Of a DNA stretch of 64,000 bases, positions 34,435 to 43,714 are shown one piece after another. The translations under genes and the position numbers were made by a program. Where the stretch lies: assembly GCA_937911505.1 (NCBI GenBank), contig CALEMF010000014.1:1-64000 (forward strand), given 5' to 3'. This DNA comes from an uncultured Cytophagales bacterium (GTDB lineage: Bacteria > Bacteroidota > Bacteroidia > Cytophagales > Thermonemataceae). The stretch's first letter is position 1. Each line of letters opens with the position of its first letter. Below the pieces are notes generated by a model. It saw only the letters and a program-made list of their open reading frames with translations. It had not been told where the DNA came from and ran no database searches.

Positions 34435-37400
34435 ATGTCTAATATTGTCAATAGTATTCTTTCTAAGGTATTTGGCTCAAAATCAGAAAGAGATAGGAAA
34501 GAACTCGTTCCCTATGTAGAGAAAGTAAACGCTGTGTATCAGGAATTAGAAGCACTTAGTCACGACGAATTACGTGCAAAAACTAATGAACTCAGAAAGC
34601 AAATTGACGAAAGGCTACAGGAAATAGACCAACAAATTGCTGATACCAGACAACAGGTAGAGGAAGAAGCGGATGTCCTAAAGAAAGAACAATTCTTCGA
34701 CCACATTGACAAACTAGAAAAAGATAGAGACGAAGCGTTAGAGGTAGTATTAGAAGAATTACTTCCTGATGCCTTCGCTATTATGAAAGAAACCGCCCGG
34801 CGTTTTAAAGACCTTGAAACACTGGAGGTAACAGCTACTGATTTAGATAGAGAATTGTCTCCCAAACACGACTTTGTCAAGGTGGAAGGAGACAAAGCCA
34901 TTTGGCAAACCACTTGGGATGTGATCGGGCAACCCATCAAGTGGAACATGCTTCACTACGATGTACAGATTATTGGCGGTGTTGTACTCCATCAAGGAAA
35001 AATTGCGGAGATGGCAACGGGTGAAGGAAAAACGCTCGTAGCGACATTTCCAGCCTTCTTGAATGCTTTGGCCGGACGCGGTGTACACCTTGTAACGGTG
35101 AACGACTACCTCGCCAAGCGTGACTGTGCCTGGATGGGGCCTTTGTTCCAGTTCCATGGCCTTACTGTAGATTGTGTAGATAAGCACCAACCTGGTTCTA
35201 TCACCCGTCGCAATGCCTATGCTTGCGACATTACCTACGGTACCAACAACGAATTTGGTTTTGATTACCTACGTGACAATATGGTACGCTCTCCTGATGA
35301 GTTAGTGCAGCGCAAGCATCATTTCGCTATGATTGACGAGGTCGATTCTGTCTTGATCGACGATGCCCGTACACCCCTTATCATTGCGGGTCCTGTTGCA
35401 AAAACAGGGCAAGACGAGATGTTCTACCAACTCAAGCCTCGTATAGAGCGTTTGGTAAGTGTACAAAAAGACTTGATCAATAAACTCCTTACAGAGGCTA
35501 AAAAGAAACTCGCTACTAACCCCAGCGACAAGGAAGCAGGGCTTTCACTTTTTAGGGCTTTCAGAGGACTCCCTAAGTCTAAACCACTCATCAAATTTTT
35601 GGGTGAGACAGGGATGAAAGTGGTATTACAAAAGACAGAAGCTATCTACTTAGCAGAAAATCAGAAATTGATGCCTGAAGCAGATGCCCCCCTTTACTTT
35701 ACAATTGATGAGAAAAACAACCTCATAGAATTGACCCAAAAAGGGATCGATTTTATTACTACTTCCAGCGAAGACCAAAGCTTTTTCATTCTACCTGACA
35801 TCGGTTCTGCCATTGCTGAAATAGAAAACGACGACACACTTGGTAATGAAGACCGTGCTAAGAAGAAAGAAGAACTGATCAGTGACTACGGCGTGAAGTC
35901 AGAGCGTATTCATACCATTAATCAACTCCTTAAAGCCTATTGTCTTTTTGAAAAAGATGTGGAGTACGTTCTTATAGAAGACAAGGTAAAGATTGTAGAT
36001 GAAAGTACAGGGCGGGTAATGGAAGGAAGGCGTTACTCAGACGGTTTACACCAAGCACTTGAAGCTAAAGAAAATGTGAAAATAGAAGACGCTACCCAAA
36101 CCTACGCTACAGTTACGCTACAAAACTACTTCCGTATGTACCATAAGCTAGCCGGTATGACGGGTACAGCAGAGACAGAAGCAGGAGAATTCTGGGAAAT
36201 TTATAAACTAGATGTGGTGGTCATTCCTACCAATCGTCCTATTATCCGAAACGACGATAATGATCTTGTCTTCAAGACCATGCGTGAGAAATTCAACGCT
36301 GTGGCAGAGGAGATTCAAAAATTAGTAGCTGCTAACCGTCCGGTACTAGTAGGTACTACTTCTGTAGAAATCTCCGAACTACTGAGTAGAATGCTGACTA
36401 TGCGTAAAATTAAACATCAGGTACTGAACGCGAAACAACACCAGAAAGAAGCAGAAGTAGTGGCACTCGCAGGACAGCCAGGTACGGTGACTATCGCTAC
36501 CAACATGGCAGGGCGTGGTACGGACATCAAGCTTACTCCAGAAGCCAAAGAAGCAGGCGGACTGGCGATTATTGGTACAGAAAGGCACGAATCGCGCCGT
36601 GTAGACAGACAGCTACGTGGACGTTCAGGTCGCCAAGGAGATCCGGGAAGCTCTCAGTTCTTTGTGAGCTTAGAAGATAACTTGATGCGTTTATTCGGCT
36701 CAGATCGTATTGCCAAATTGATGGACCGTATGGGGTTGAAGGAAGGAGAGGTGATCCAACACGGGATGGTGACGAAGTCTATCGAAAGAGCCCAGAAGAA
36801 GGTAGAAGAGAATAACTTTGGAATGCGTAAGCGCTTGCTAGAGTACGATGATGTGATGAACATCCAACGAGAGCAGATTTATAAGAGACGTAAAAACGCC
36901 CTGTTTGGTGAGCGTTTAGAGATAGACATTTTCAACATGATCTACGATGTGTGTGAAGATATTGTGGCCACGCTACAAGGCCCAGACAACTATGATAGCT
37001 TCCAGCTAGAAGTGATCAACGTCTTCGGTTTTGACCCTACCATCTCCGAAGATGACTTTGGAGGGCTACCCGCCGATCAACTGACCCAACGGCTTTACGA
37101 ACAGGCGAGTCAACATTATTATTCAAAAAATGAAGCCTTACGCAAGCATTTTGCCCCCATTATAGCTGCTCGCTACCAAGAAGTAGGGGCTAAATTTAAG
37201 AACATAGCGATTCCTTTCACTGACGGCAAACGCCAAATCATGTTAGAAGTAGATTTTGAGAAGACGGTAAATAGTGAGGCCAAGGAGCTTACTACTACTA
37301 TGGAAAAGGCTTCTACGCTAGCTATTATCGACCAAGAGTGGAAAGAGCACTTGCGCGACATGGACGACCTTAAACAGTCGGTTCAGTTAGCAGTACATGA

Positions 37401-37800
37401 GCAGAAAGACCCGTTGATTATCTATAAGTTTGAGTCTTTTAATCTCTTTAAGGGATTTATCAACCGTGTAAATAGAGATATTACCGCTTTCTTAATGAAA
37501 TCTGGTATTCCTATTCAAGAGCCTGAGCAGGTAAGAGAGTCACAAAATAGGCCTCAGAAACAAAGTAAAATACAGGTGCAGAAAGAAGAGGTACAATCCA
37601 GCTTGAGTACTAAAAATGAATACCACGACCCTACTGCCAGCCAGGTAAAAAAGGTATCTCCTGTAAAAGTCGAAAAAGTAGCCAGTAGAAACGAGCGGGT
37701 TTCTGTACGCTATAACGATGGGCGTGTTGTAAAAGACATCAAGTACAAAAAAGTAGAAGATGACCTTCAAAACAACCTTTGTGTGCTCATAGAGGAATAA
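34435..37800 (+). CDS. secA: Preprotein translocase ATPase SecA
   Basis: 1,121 residues, the long form usual in Bacteroidota. The Walker A motif is ATGEGKTLVATFP (~residues 193-205), Walker B is IDEVDSVLIDDARTPLIIAG, and motif III and later elements include MTGTAETEAGEFWEIY, NMAGRGTDIKL and RVDRQLRGRSGRQGDPGSS. The N-terminus has a charged coiled coil at ~50-110. The scaffold contains an inserted ~100-residue segment around 310-420. The C-terminus lacks the CxCxSGKKYKxCHG zinc motif and instead ends RNERVSVRYNDGRVVKD ... LCVLIEE. It powers Sec export, including the lipoproteins and T9SS cargo found here. A strong hairpin follows at 37816. Confidence 0.97.
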   Translation: MSNIVNSILSKVFGSKSERDRKELVPYVEKVNAVYQELEALSHDELRAKTNELRKQIDERLQEIDQQIADTRQQVEEEADVLKKEQFFDHIDKLEKDRDEALEVVLEELLPDAFAIMKETARRFKDLETLEVTATDLDRELSPKHDFVKVEGDKAIWQTTWDVIGQPIKWNMLHYDVQIIGGVVLHQGKIAEMATGEGKTLVATFPAFLNALAGRGVHLVTVNDYLAKRDCAWMGPLFQFHGLTVDCVDKHQPGSITRRNAYACDITYGTNNEFGFDYLRDNMVRSPDELVQRKHHFAMIDEVDSVLIDDARTPLIIAGPVAKTGQDEMFYQLKPRIERLVSVQKDLINKLLTEAKKKLATNPSDKEAGLSLFRAFRGLPKSKPLIKFLGETGMKVVLQKTEAIYLAENQKLMPEADAPLYFTIDEKNNLIELTQKGIDFITTSSEDQSFFILPDIGSAIAEIENDDTLGNEDRAKKKEELISDYGVKSERIHTINQLLKAYCLFEKDVEYVLIEDKVKIVDESTGRVMEGRRYSDGLHQALEAKENVKIEDATQTYATVTLQNYFRMYHKLAGMTGTAETEAGEFWEIYKLDVVVIPTNRPIIRNDDNDLVFKTMREKFNAVAEEIQKLVAANRPVLVGTTSVEISELLSRMLTMRKIKHQVLNAKQHQKEAEVVALAGQPGTVTIATNMAGRGTDIKLTPEAKEAGGLAIIGTERHESRRVDRQLRGRSGRQGDPGSSQFFVSLEDNLMRLFGSDRIAKLMDRMGLKEGEVIQHGMVTKSIERAQKKVEENNFGMRKRLLEYDDVMNIQREQIYKRRKNALFGERLEIDIFNMIYDVCEDIVATLQGPDNYDSFQLEVINVFGFDPTISEDDFGGLPADQLTQRLYEQASQHYYSKNEALRKHFAPIIAARYQEVGAKFKNIAIPFTDGKRQIMLEVDFEKTVNSEAKELTTTMEKASTLAIIDQEWKEHLRDMDDLKQSVQLAVHEQKDPLIIYKFESFNLFKGFINRVNRDITAFLMKSGIPIQEPEQVRESQNRPQKQSKIQVQKEEVQSSLSTKNEYHDPTASQVKKVSPVKVEKVASRNERVSVRYNDGRVVKDIKYKKVEDDLQNNLCVLIEE

Positions 37801-37815
37801 ATAGACTTATCGTAT

Positions 37816-37846
37816 AGGCACTACTTTTAGAGGAAAAGTAGTGCCT
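37816..37846 (+). terminator. Strong hairpin after secA
   Basis: AGGCACTACTTTT (37816-37828) and AAAAGTAGTGCCT (37834-37846) form a perfect 13-bp stem with a 5-base loop. No long T-run follows, so efficiency is uncertain. Confidence 0.6.
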
Positions 37847-37924
37847 TATCAATTAAATTCCTTATTTTCGTACCTAGTCTATTTACATTTATATATATTT
37901 GATTGGATAAATTACTTTCACTCT

Positions 37925-38518
37925 ATGAGTCGTCGCTCTTATCTATTTATCATTATAGCCATTTTATTTCTCACTGATTGTACCAGAAAAGGGATTTCTC
38001 AGCGATCAGGTAGTACTTTACAAGATACACTCAGCGTTTATCGCCCTCAGTATAAATATGAAAAGGAAGTTTTCCAAGGAGAAACGGTCACCTTATATCC
38101 TAAAGGGGGTGACTCTTTGGTAGTTTTTAACTATGATGTAACCCGCGTATTAGATAGCTTACTAGATGCCAAAGGGGAGCAGATAGTTATTATGAAAGAA
38201 ATGAATGGCTATCGCGTACAGATTTACTATGGCTCTGACAGAAACGAAGCGAAGCGGGCCAGAGAAAAGTCTTACCGGCTTTTTCCTGATTATACTCCTT
38301 ATTGGGAGTATAAGATTCCTACCTATCGGGTAAAATTGGGCGATTTTGAGTACAGAGAAGATGCACTTGCCATTTATCGCTCAGTAAAGAAGAAGTTTAA
38401 TCAGGCCATCATTGTACCAGATGTAGTAAAGGTTGTAAAGATTGCTACACCAGACGATCTTGTGGAGCTTAGACGTAAAGAGGCAGAAGAAAAAAAGAAA
38501 AAACTCCGTCGTAACTAG
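37925..38518 (+). CDS. SPOR-domain lipoprotein
   Basis: 197 residues from the ATG at 37925. This start gives a clean lipoprotein leader, MSRRSYLFIIIAILFLTDC; the longer frame from 37841 does not. Residues ~95-175 form a SPOR-like fold: GYRVQIYYGSDRNEAKRARE, then PTYRVKLGDFEYREDALAIY with a final strand AIIVPDVVKV. SPOR domains bind denuded peptidoglycan. The very basic end KKKKLRRN is unusual. It is probably envelope-associated in the periplasm. It follows secA by about 120 bp but may have its own promoter. Confidence 0.85.
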   Translation: MSRRSYLFIIIAILFLTDCTRKGISQRSGSTLQDTLSVYRPQYKYEKEVFQGETVTLYPKGGDSLVVFNYDVTRVLDSLLDAKGEQIVIMKEMNGYRVQIYYGSDRNEAKRAREKSYRLFPDYTPYWEYKIPTYRVKLGDFEYREDALAIYRSVKKKFNQAIIVPDVVKVVKIATPDDLVELRRKEAEEKKKKLRRN

Positions 38519-38645
38519 ACTACCGCACCTTTGGAAGTCTTAGGTGCACCGGCTATTTATAAAAAGTATACTTCTCTTGTTACTTTTTCTACCTTGTTCC
38601 TATTAATCTTTAGTATTTGTATGAAAATGTTTTGTTTTCAGTTAT

Positions 38646-40223
38646 ATGCTAAACTATTTTCCTAGTAAAGTCAGTCTTCTTGTATGGTTAGCGTTATTCA
38701 CGTACGCTAGCGCACACGCGTTACCCACCAAAAGAGCACTTGAGGTACGCTCATACTTCCCTAATATAGCAGCCACTAACGTAAGCCCTGCTACCTATCT
38801 AGAGCTTACCTTCAGTGAACCTATTACAAAAGGAAATGATGGTATCATCTACATCAAGAACTATTTGAATGATGAGACCTATTTTCAGATCAACGTTACT
38901 GACAATGCGGTAGTAGTAGAAGGAAATAAAGCTACCATTAACCTTATCGAAACCCTCCCTTTAGGACAACAAATAGCGGTTTCCTTGGAAGGGAACACCT
39001 TTAAAAATGAAATGGACGAGTACTTTGATGGGCTTACGGAAACCTCCACTTGGTATTTTACAGTTGCCAGTGTGCTCATTACCCATACAGAATTTTCTCC
39101 TCTTACTAGTAGTACTTGTAACAGTATTTTACCTACACTTACTATGATGCTTACAGCGCCTGTAACCCTTGGAACAGGTACAGTAAAAATTGTAGAGACA
39201 GATAATCTACGTGTTCATGAGCAATTCAACATTCGTAGTTCGCAGGTCAATATACTTCCTGGTAACGAGCAGCGTATTGTATTTCGGCTTTCCAAACCAT
39301 TGGTGCCACAAACTACTTACAGTGTTTTAATAGAAACAACCGCCTTTAGTAATAGTACAGGCGCATACATAGGCATTACGAACCCCAATATCTGGTTTTT
39401 TACGACCCAGTCCATCGCACCTACTGTAGAAGTCACAACGCAAAAAGATAGCTGTGGTAGTGGAAGTTTTGTAATTGAAGCCTCTAGCGTTACTGGTGGC
39501 AACAACAACTACGAGTGGTACGCCTCTCCCGATGGAGACCCGATTACTGATGGAGACGATCAAATAATTAATGAGAATAGGTTTGAAACACCTCTACTCA
39601 CCAAAGATACTATCTTCTATGTAGCTGTATATAATGAAGGTTGTTTGAGTGTTAGAAAAACTATTCTACTCAACGTCAGAGAAGTACCTGACATACGCAT
39701 TAGCCAAGATACAACCATATTCGAAGGGCAGCGTGTTTTACTCTCTGCTTCTGGAGGAATGTCTTATGCTTGGCAGCCAGCCTTGGGACTTTCTGATGCC
39801 ACCAGTGCTAGTCCTGTGGCAACCCCTACGCAAACCACCCAATATAAAGTAACCGTTACTTCCAAAGAGGGTTGTAGTAGTGAAGCCTTTGTGACCATTA
39901 ACGTAGAGGAACCCACTGAGGACATCTTTCTACCTAATTTATTCTCTCCTAATGGAGATGGTAAAAACGACTTATACCGTTTGTTAAGTAGGAATCAAGC
40001 AGCCATTAGTGCCATCGATTTTCGCATTTATGATCGTGCTGGCAACTTACTTTATCAAACCCAAAGTATACAAGAAGCCTTTGATAACGGCTGGGACGGA
40101 CGTGTCAATGGTGTACTACAACCGACAGATACGTATGTTTGGTACTTATCGGGGCAGTATGTGAATGGAAAAATCGTTACTTTTGAAAATAAAAGTACAG
40201 GTAGCTTTGTACTAATGCGCTAA
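38646..40223 (+). CDS. Secreted Ig-like protein with a type IX secretion type B sorting domain
   Basis: 525 residues. A signal peptide (ending near ASAHA) is followed by two SbsA-like Ig domains: YLELTFSEPITKGNDGIIYI opens the first, and LTMMLTAPVTLGTGTVKIVE the second at ~155. Two PKD/Ig-type domains follow (~260-420). The end is a classic T9SS type B (gliding-motility-associated) C-terminal domain: LPNLFSPNGDGKNDLYR ... DFRIYDRAGNLLYQ ... GWDGRVNGVLQPTDTYVWY. It should be exported by Sec and then by the type IX system to the surface. The next gene is a PorP/SprF-like protein, the usual partner for type B cargo. Confidence 0.92.
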   Translation: MLNYFPSKVSLLVWLALFTYASAHALPTKRALEVRSYFPNIAATNVSPATYLELTFSEPITKGNDGIIYIKNYLNDETYFQINVTDNAVVVEGNKATINLIETLPLGQQIAVSLEGNTFKNEMDEYFDGLTETSTWYFTVASVLITHTEFSPLTSSTCNSILPTLTMMLTAPVTLGTGTVKIVETDNLRVHEQFNIRSSQVNILPGNEQRIVFRLSKPLVPQTTYSVLIETTAFSNSTGAYIGITNPNIWFFTTQSIAPTVEVTTQKDSCGSGSFVIEASSVTGGNNNYEWYASPDGDPITDGDDQIINENRFETPLLTKDTIFYVAVYNEGCLSVRKTILLNVREVPDIRISQDTTIFEGQRVLLSASGGMSYAWQPALGLSDATSASPVATPTQTTQYKVTVTSKEGCSSEAFVTINVEEPTEDIFLPNLFSPNGDGKNDLYRLLSRNQAAISAIDFRIYDRAGNLLYQTQSIQEAFDNGWDGRVNGVLQPTDTYVWYLSGQYVNGKIVTFENKSTGSFVLMR

Positions 40224-40241
40224 CGCTGCTTATGAAGAAGA

Positions 40242-41735
40242 TTGAGCTTCACTTACCTTACATATCGCTTCCTTCTCCTCTTTACGATACTCCCTATACT
40301 CGTAGGTTCGTCCCTATTACAGGCACAGAACATACGGTTTTCTCAGTATCACTATACGCCTACCCTTACCAACCCTGCTCTTGTAACAGCTAAAAGCGAA
40401 ATGAGTGCACTTTTTAACTTTAGACAACAACGTATTACAACGGGGCAAAGCTACACTACCCCTATGATTTCTTTTCTTTACCCCTTTATCAATAAGCAAA
40501 AAAAGAATCGTTGGGGTGGTTCAGGATTGAGCATTGCCAATGAAACTACTGGTCCTAATGGCTTTTTTAATACCACCCACATTTTAGCAGGACTTGGCTA
40601 TAATTTACCTCTAGCAGAGGGGATTTATGTAGGCTTTGGTTTACAAGGCGGATATGTGCAACGCTCAATTAATACTGATAACATTACCACAGAAGAACTC
40701 TATCTCAATGGCTTCGACGCTTCTCTTGGCGTAGGTGAGCCGCTTTCTTCTTACAGAGATGGTTTTCCCTTGATAAACTCTGGACTTTTATTCTACAAAG
40801 AAGATCAGGAACAACAAATCCCTTTTCAGTTAGGGGTATCCCTCTATAACATGAACCGTCCTAATGTCTCCTTTTTTGGGGAAGTAGATCGTATTCCGAT
40901 GAGCGTATTACTAACGGGCGAGGCGAGGGTTTACCAAAACGAGCTGATTAGCATTCACCCGACTTTTAGGTGGTGGCAACGTACTGAAGTAGACCAATTG
41001 AATGTAGGTACTTCTGTAAGGTACAAGCTCAATGCTATGAACAATACACGTTTCTTAAGAGAAGGACATATAGGCGCTAACCTATGGTACAACTTTAATA
41101 GAGTAGCGATTATAGGTGTTCAAATCGAGCAACCCGATTATGTTTTCGCCTTTAGTTATGATTTTGCGGCAGCCTCTAATATTCCTGTGCGAGAAACCAA
41201 TAATGCTTTTGAGTTTACCTTAGGTTGGCGGAGAATATTTGACACCCGAAGACGCAGGAAAAAGCGTATTTTTGATGGTAATTTACCTATTAGTAATAAG
41301 ATTTTTATACAAGAAACCCCAGAGGAGGAAATACCAAAACCTGAAAATAATCGCATCGAACAAACTAAAGGCACTACTGTGATCATAAGAAAGCCTATTG
41401 AGGTTATAGCGCCTAAAGAGACCTTAGCACTCTCTGCTTCAGAAAAGGCACTCTTACAAACTATCATCTCTTTTGATCTACAGTCTATTATCCTGAGCGA
41501 AAGTACAAAAGCACATCTGGATGAAGTAGCTACGCTACTAGAGCAATATCCTGTGCTATTGTATAAAATAACAGGCTACAGGCAGCTTTCAGAACCACAA
41601 AATATATGTACTGAGCGGGTGAATGTGGTAAGGGTTTACCTTATCAGGAAGGGAATCGACGGGGAAAGAATCATCACAGACATTGCACCTAAAGCAGAAG
41701 CCTCCCCTATTGTAAAACCTACGCTTTTACGATAG
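40242..41735 (+). CDS. PorP/SprF-family outer membrane protein with a degenerate OmpA-like C-terminus
   Basis: 497 residues as written from TTG at 40242. The signal peptide and QNIRFSQYHYTPTLTNPALV are typical of PorP/SprF, followed by an outer membrane beta barrel (~30-340, ending in alternating aromatic strands). Residues ~410-490 look like a weak OmpA/MotB peptidoglycan-binding domain (ISFDLQSIILSESTKAHLDE, TERVNVVRVYLIRKGI) with the usual NxxLSxxRA core lost. There is no ATG start in frame. The ATG at 40232 with MKKI is one base out of frame. It follows the T9SS cargo by 18 bp and probably helps present that cargo on the surface. Confidence 0.88.
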   Translation: MSFTYLTYRFLLLFTILPILVGSSLLQAQNIRFSQYHYTPTLTNPALVTAKSEMSALFNFRQQRITTGQSYTTPMISFLYPFINKQKKNRWGGSGLSIANETTGPNGFFNTTHILAGLGYNLPLAEGIYVGFGLQGGYVQRSINTDNITTEELYLNGFDASLGVGEPLSSYRDGFPLINSGLLFYKEDQEQQIPFQLGVSLYNMNRPNVSFFGEVDRIPMSVLLTGEARVYQNELISIHPTFRWWQRTEVDQLNVGTSVRYKLNAMNNTRFLREGHIGANLWYNFNRVAIIGVQIEQPDYVFAFSYDFAAASNIPVRETNNAFEFTLGWRRIFDTRRRRKKRIFDGNLPISNKIFIQETPEEEIPKPENNRIEQTKGTTVIIRKPIEVIAPKETLALSASEKALLQTIISFDLQSIILSESTKAHLDEVATLLEQYPVLLYKITGYRQLSEPQNICTERVNVVRVYLIRKGIDGERIITDIAPKAEASPIVKPTLLR

Positions 41736-41739
41736 TAGC

Positions 41740-41877
41740 CTAGCCTTCTTTAATGCTTGGATTTTTGCTTTTACGCAAAGCTCTCTGCATAACCGTTTCT
41801 GCTTTCTTGATCTGGTGGGCATTGTATTTCAAGGTACCCTGATTTTTCAATATTTTTTTTGCAACACGTAGATTCAT
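41740..41877 (-). CDS. Small basic protein (45 aa)
   Basis: A 45-residue frame, MNLRVAKKILKNQGTLKYNA then HQIKKAETVMQRALRKSKNP and SIKEG. It is lysine/arginine-rich, helical, and lacks a signal peptide. The composition and the 'RVAKKILK...KYNAHQIKKAE' pattern look like short conserved Bacteroidota proteins I have seen without function. It sits alone on the minus strand in the gap between the PorP/SprF gene and ccmB, with an AT-rich upstream region. The remainder of that gap (41878-42056) holds promoters only. Moderately sure it is real. Confidence 0.55.
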   Translation of the reverse strand: MNLRVAKKILKNQGTLKYNAHQIKKAETVMQRALRKSKNPSIKEG

Positions 41878-42031
41878 AGTATGCTGATGCTAAGTTTATT
41901 AACGCTATTATTTTTTTAAGGATTGCAAATATAGGTAAATTTATACAAGTTGAAAAAGAATTAAGAAAGTTATTGTCTTCACTAAAGCCAAAAAACGCAC
42001 CTTGAAGTTATCTTATTCAAGATTTGTGTTG

Positions 42032-42039
42032 TAACTTTG
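42032..42039 (+). promoter_or_regulatory. TAnnTTTG -7 element for the ccm operon
   Basis: TAACTTTG ends 17 bases before the ccmB start codon, so the 5' leader would be about 10 bases long. Confidence 0.5.
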
Positions 42040-42056
42040 CTGACCATTACTAGCAT

Positions 42057-42728
42057 ATGTTATTACTAGGAGAGATAAAAGGCTTAATCTATAAGGAAAT
42101 TATATTAGAATGGCGACAGAAATATGCCTTCAATGGACTTATGTTGTACATTGTGGGCGCTATTATGATTGCCTACTTGAGCTTTAGTTTACATCAAAAT
42201 CAGCTCAACCCTATTACTTGGAATGCGCTGTTTTGGATTATTCTGTTATTCTCTGCGGTCAATACGATCGCAAAGAGTTTTATGCAAGAGCGTGCTAACC
42301 GGCTCCTCTACTACTACATACTGGCTAGCCCACAAGCCATTATCATTGCCAAAATCATCTACAACATCTTGTTAATGTTGTTCATTAGTTTTGTAGGGAT
42401 AGGAGGTTACAGCTTAGTATTAGGTAATCCTGTACAAGACCTCCCTATGTTTGTGGGTAATCTTCTCTTAGGTGCTTTAGGATTTTCTAGCACCCTTACG
42501 ATGGTTTCAGGTATTGCTGCCAAGGCAAATAACAACGTTACGCTTATGGCGGTTTTGAGCTTTCCTATACTCATTCCTATGCTTTTGCTGTTAATTCGCG
42601 TCTCTAAAAATGCTTTAGATGGTTTAGACAGAACCACAAGCTTCAACGAGCTGTTTACCCTAGGAGCTATGAATCTAATTGTGATTGTTATATCATTACT
42701 ACTGTTTCCATTACTATGGCGTAGTTGA
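42057..42728 (+). CDS. ccmB: Haem exporter permease CcmB
   Basis: 223 residues with six membrane helices. The N-terminus LIYKEIILEWRQKYAFNGLML and the ANRLLYYYILASPQAIIIAK loop are characteristic of CcmB. FPILIPMLLLLIRVS is the late helix. In system I cytochrome c maturation CcmB works with the ATPase CcmA and CcmC to release haem-loaded CcmE. No ccmA gene lies beside it; upstream is an opposite-strand small gene. It is first in the order ccmB-ccmC-ccmD-ccmE-ccmF. Confidence 0.9.
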   Translation: MLLLGEIKGLIYKEIILEWRQKYAFNGLMLYIVGAIMIAYLSFSLHQNQLNPITWNALFWIILLFSAVNTIAKSFMQERANRLLYYYILASPQAIIIAKIIYNILLMLFISFVGIGGYSLVLGNPVQDLPMFVGNLLLGALGFSSTLTMVSGIAAKANNNVTLMAVLSFPILIPMLLLLIRVSKNALDGLDRTTSFNELFTLGAMNLIVIVISLLLFPLLWRS

Positions 42729-42744
42729 TTAAATTTTGAATGAT

Positions 42745-43473
42745 ATGCTTAAAAAAATTAGCTGGTGGAAATACCTTACAATGCTTCTTCTTTTGTACAC
42801 TTTACTGGCAGGCTTGCTGGTAGATGTTCCTAATATGAAGACAGGCAACCTCTATCAAACTGCTCGGGCACTGTACTTTCACGTACCTATGTGGTTTGGC
42901 ATGAGCATTTTACTGTTGATATCTGTTGTGAATGCCATTCGTCATTTACGTACCTTTAACAAAGTATATGACTATTACGCAGAAGCCTCCGCACAAGTAG
43001 CCATGTGGTTTGGGGTGTTAGGTTTAGTGACGGGTGCTATCTGGGCAAAGTTTACTTGGGGAGCAGCCTGGCACGGCGATCCAAAACAAAATGCTGCAGC
43101 AATTGCAATGCTCGTCTACTTGGCTTATTTCGTATTACGTAGTGCGCTGGAAGATCCTGAAAAGGCCAGCCGTATCTCCGCCATTTATAATGTTTTTGCC
43201 TTCGCGGTATATATCCCTTTAATTTACATTCTACCTCGTCTTACCGATTCTATTCATCCTGGTAATGGGGGAAACCCTGGTTTCAACTCTTACGACTTAG
43301 ACGGTAATATGCGCAAGATATTCTATCCTGCTGTAATTGGCTGGACACTGCTAGGTTGGTGGTTCAGCACCTTATTGGTAAGACTGAAAAAAATCAAGGC
43401 TAAACAAGAAAATATTCAATACACCAAGACGATTGAAGTAGCTTCTAAACCTCAAATTCAAGATACACTATGA
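42745..43473 (+). CDS. ccmC: Cytochrome c maturation protein CcmC (haem handling)
   Basis: 242 residues from the ATG at 42745 (a TTG at 42736 is in frame). Six membrane helices carry the tryptophan-rich haem-handling motif WAKFTWGAAWHGDPKQNAAA, the counterpart of the WWD motif, and flanking His in ALYFHVPMWF and DSIHPGN. CcmC loads haem onto CcmE. It starts 16 bp after ccmB and its stop overlaps the ccmD-like start by 4 bp (ATGA). Confidence 0.92.
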   Translation: MLKKISWWKYLTMLLLLYTLLAGLLVDVPNMKTGNLYQTARALYFHVPMWFGMSILLLISVVNAIRHLRTFNKVYDYYAEASAQVAMWFGVLGLVTGAIWAKFTWGAAWHGDPKQNAAAIAMLVYLAYFVLRSALEDPEKASRISAIYNVFAFAVYIPLIYILPRLTDSIHPGNGGNPGFNSYDLDGNMRKIFYPAVIGWTLLGWWFSTLLVRLKKIKAKQENIQYTKTIEVASKPQIQDTL

Positions 43474-43697
43474 ACAAAACGTTGAACAAAGTAGTAAGCT
43501 GCTTGCTAGTAGGTTTACTAGGCAGCCAACAAGCGTTGGCACAGCAAGAGCCAAGCGATTTAGAAATGTTTTTTCGTACAGACGAAAAATTTTATGTAGT
43601 GATTGCCATTATCGCAGTCATTTTGTTAGGCATGTTGATTTTTGTCATTCGACTTGACAGAAAAATTGCTAAAATTGAAAAAGATTTGGATAACTGA
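43470..43697 (+). CDS. CcmD-like small membrane protein
   Basis: 75 residues. An N-terminal signal-like segment (ending near ALAQ) precedes one membrane helix, KFYVVIAIIAVILLGMLIFVI, followed by a charged coiled tail RLDRKIAKIEKDL. Position and size match CcmD, which is needed to release holo-CcmE from CcmC. Canonical CcmD lacks a signal peptide, so this is a lineage variant. It is coupled to ccmC by an ATGA overlap. Confidence 0.8.
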   Translation: MNKTLNKVVSCLLVGLLGSQQALAQQEPSDLEMFFRTDEKFYVVIAIIAVILLGMLIFVIRLDRKIAKIEKDLDN

Positions 43698-43714
43698 TTT
43701 AAAGAACAGACGCC

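Noticed and set aside
37841..37924. Longer N-terminus for the SPOR lipoprotein (start at 37841)
   Set aside because: It would bury the lipoprotein leader that begins cleanly at 37925, and it overlaps the hairpin after secA.
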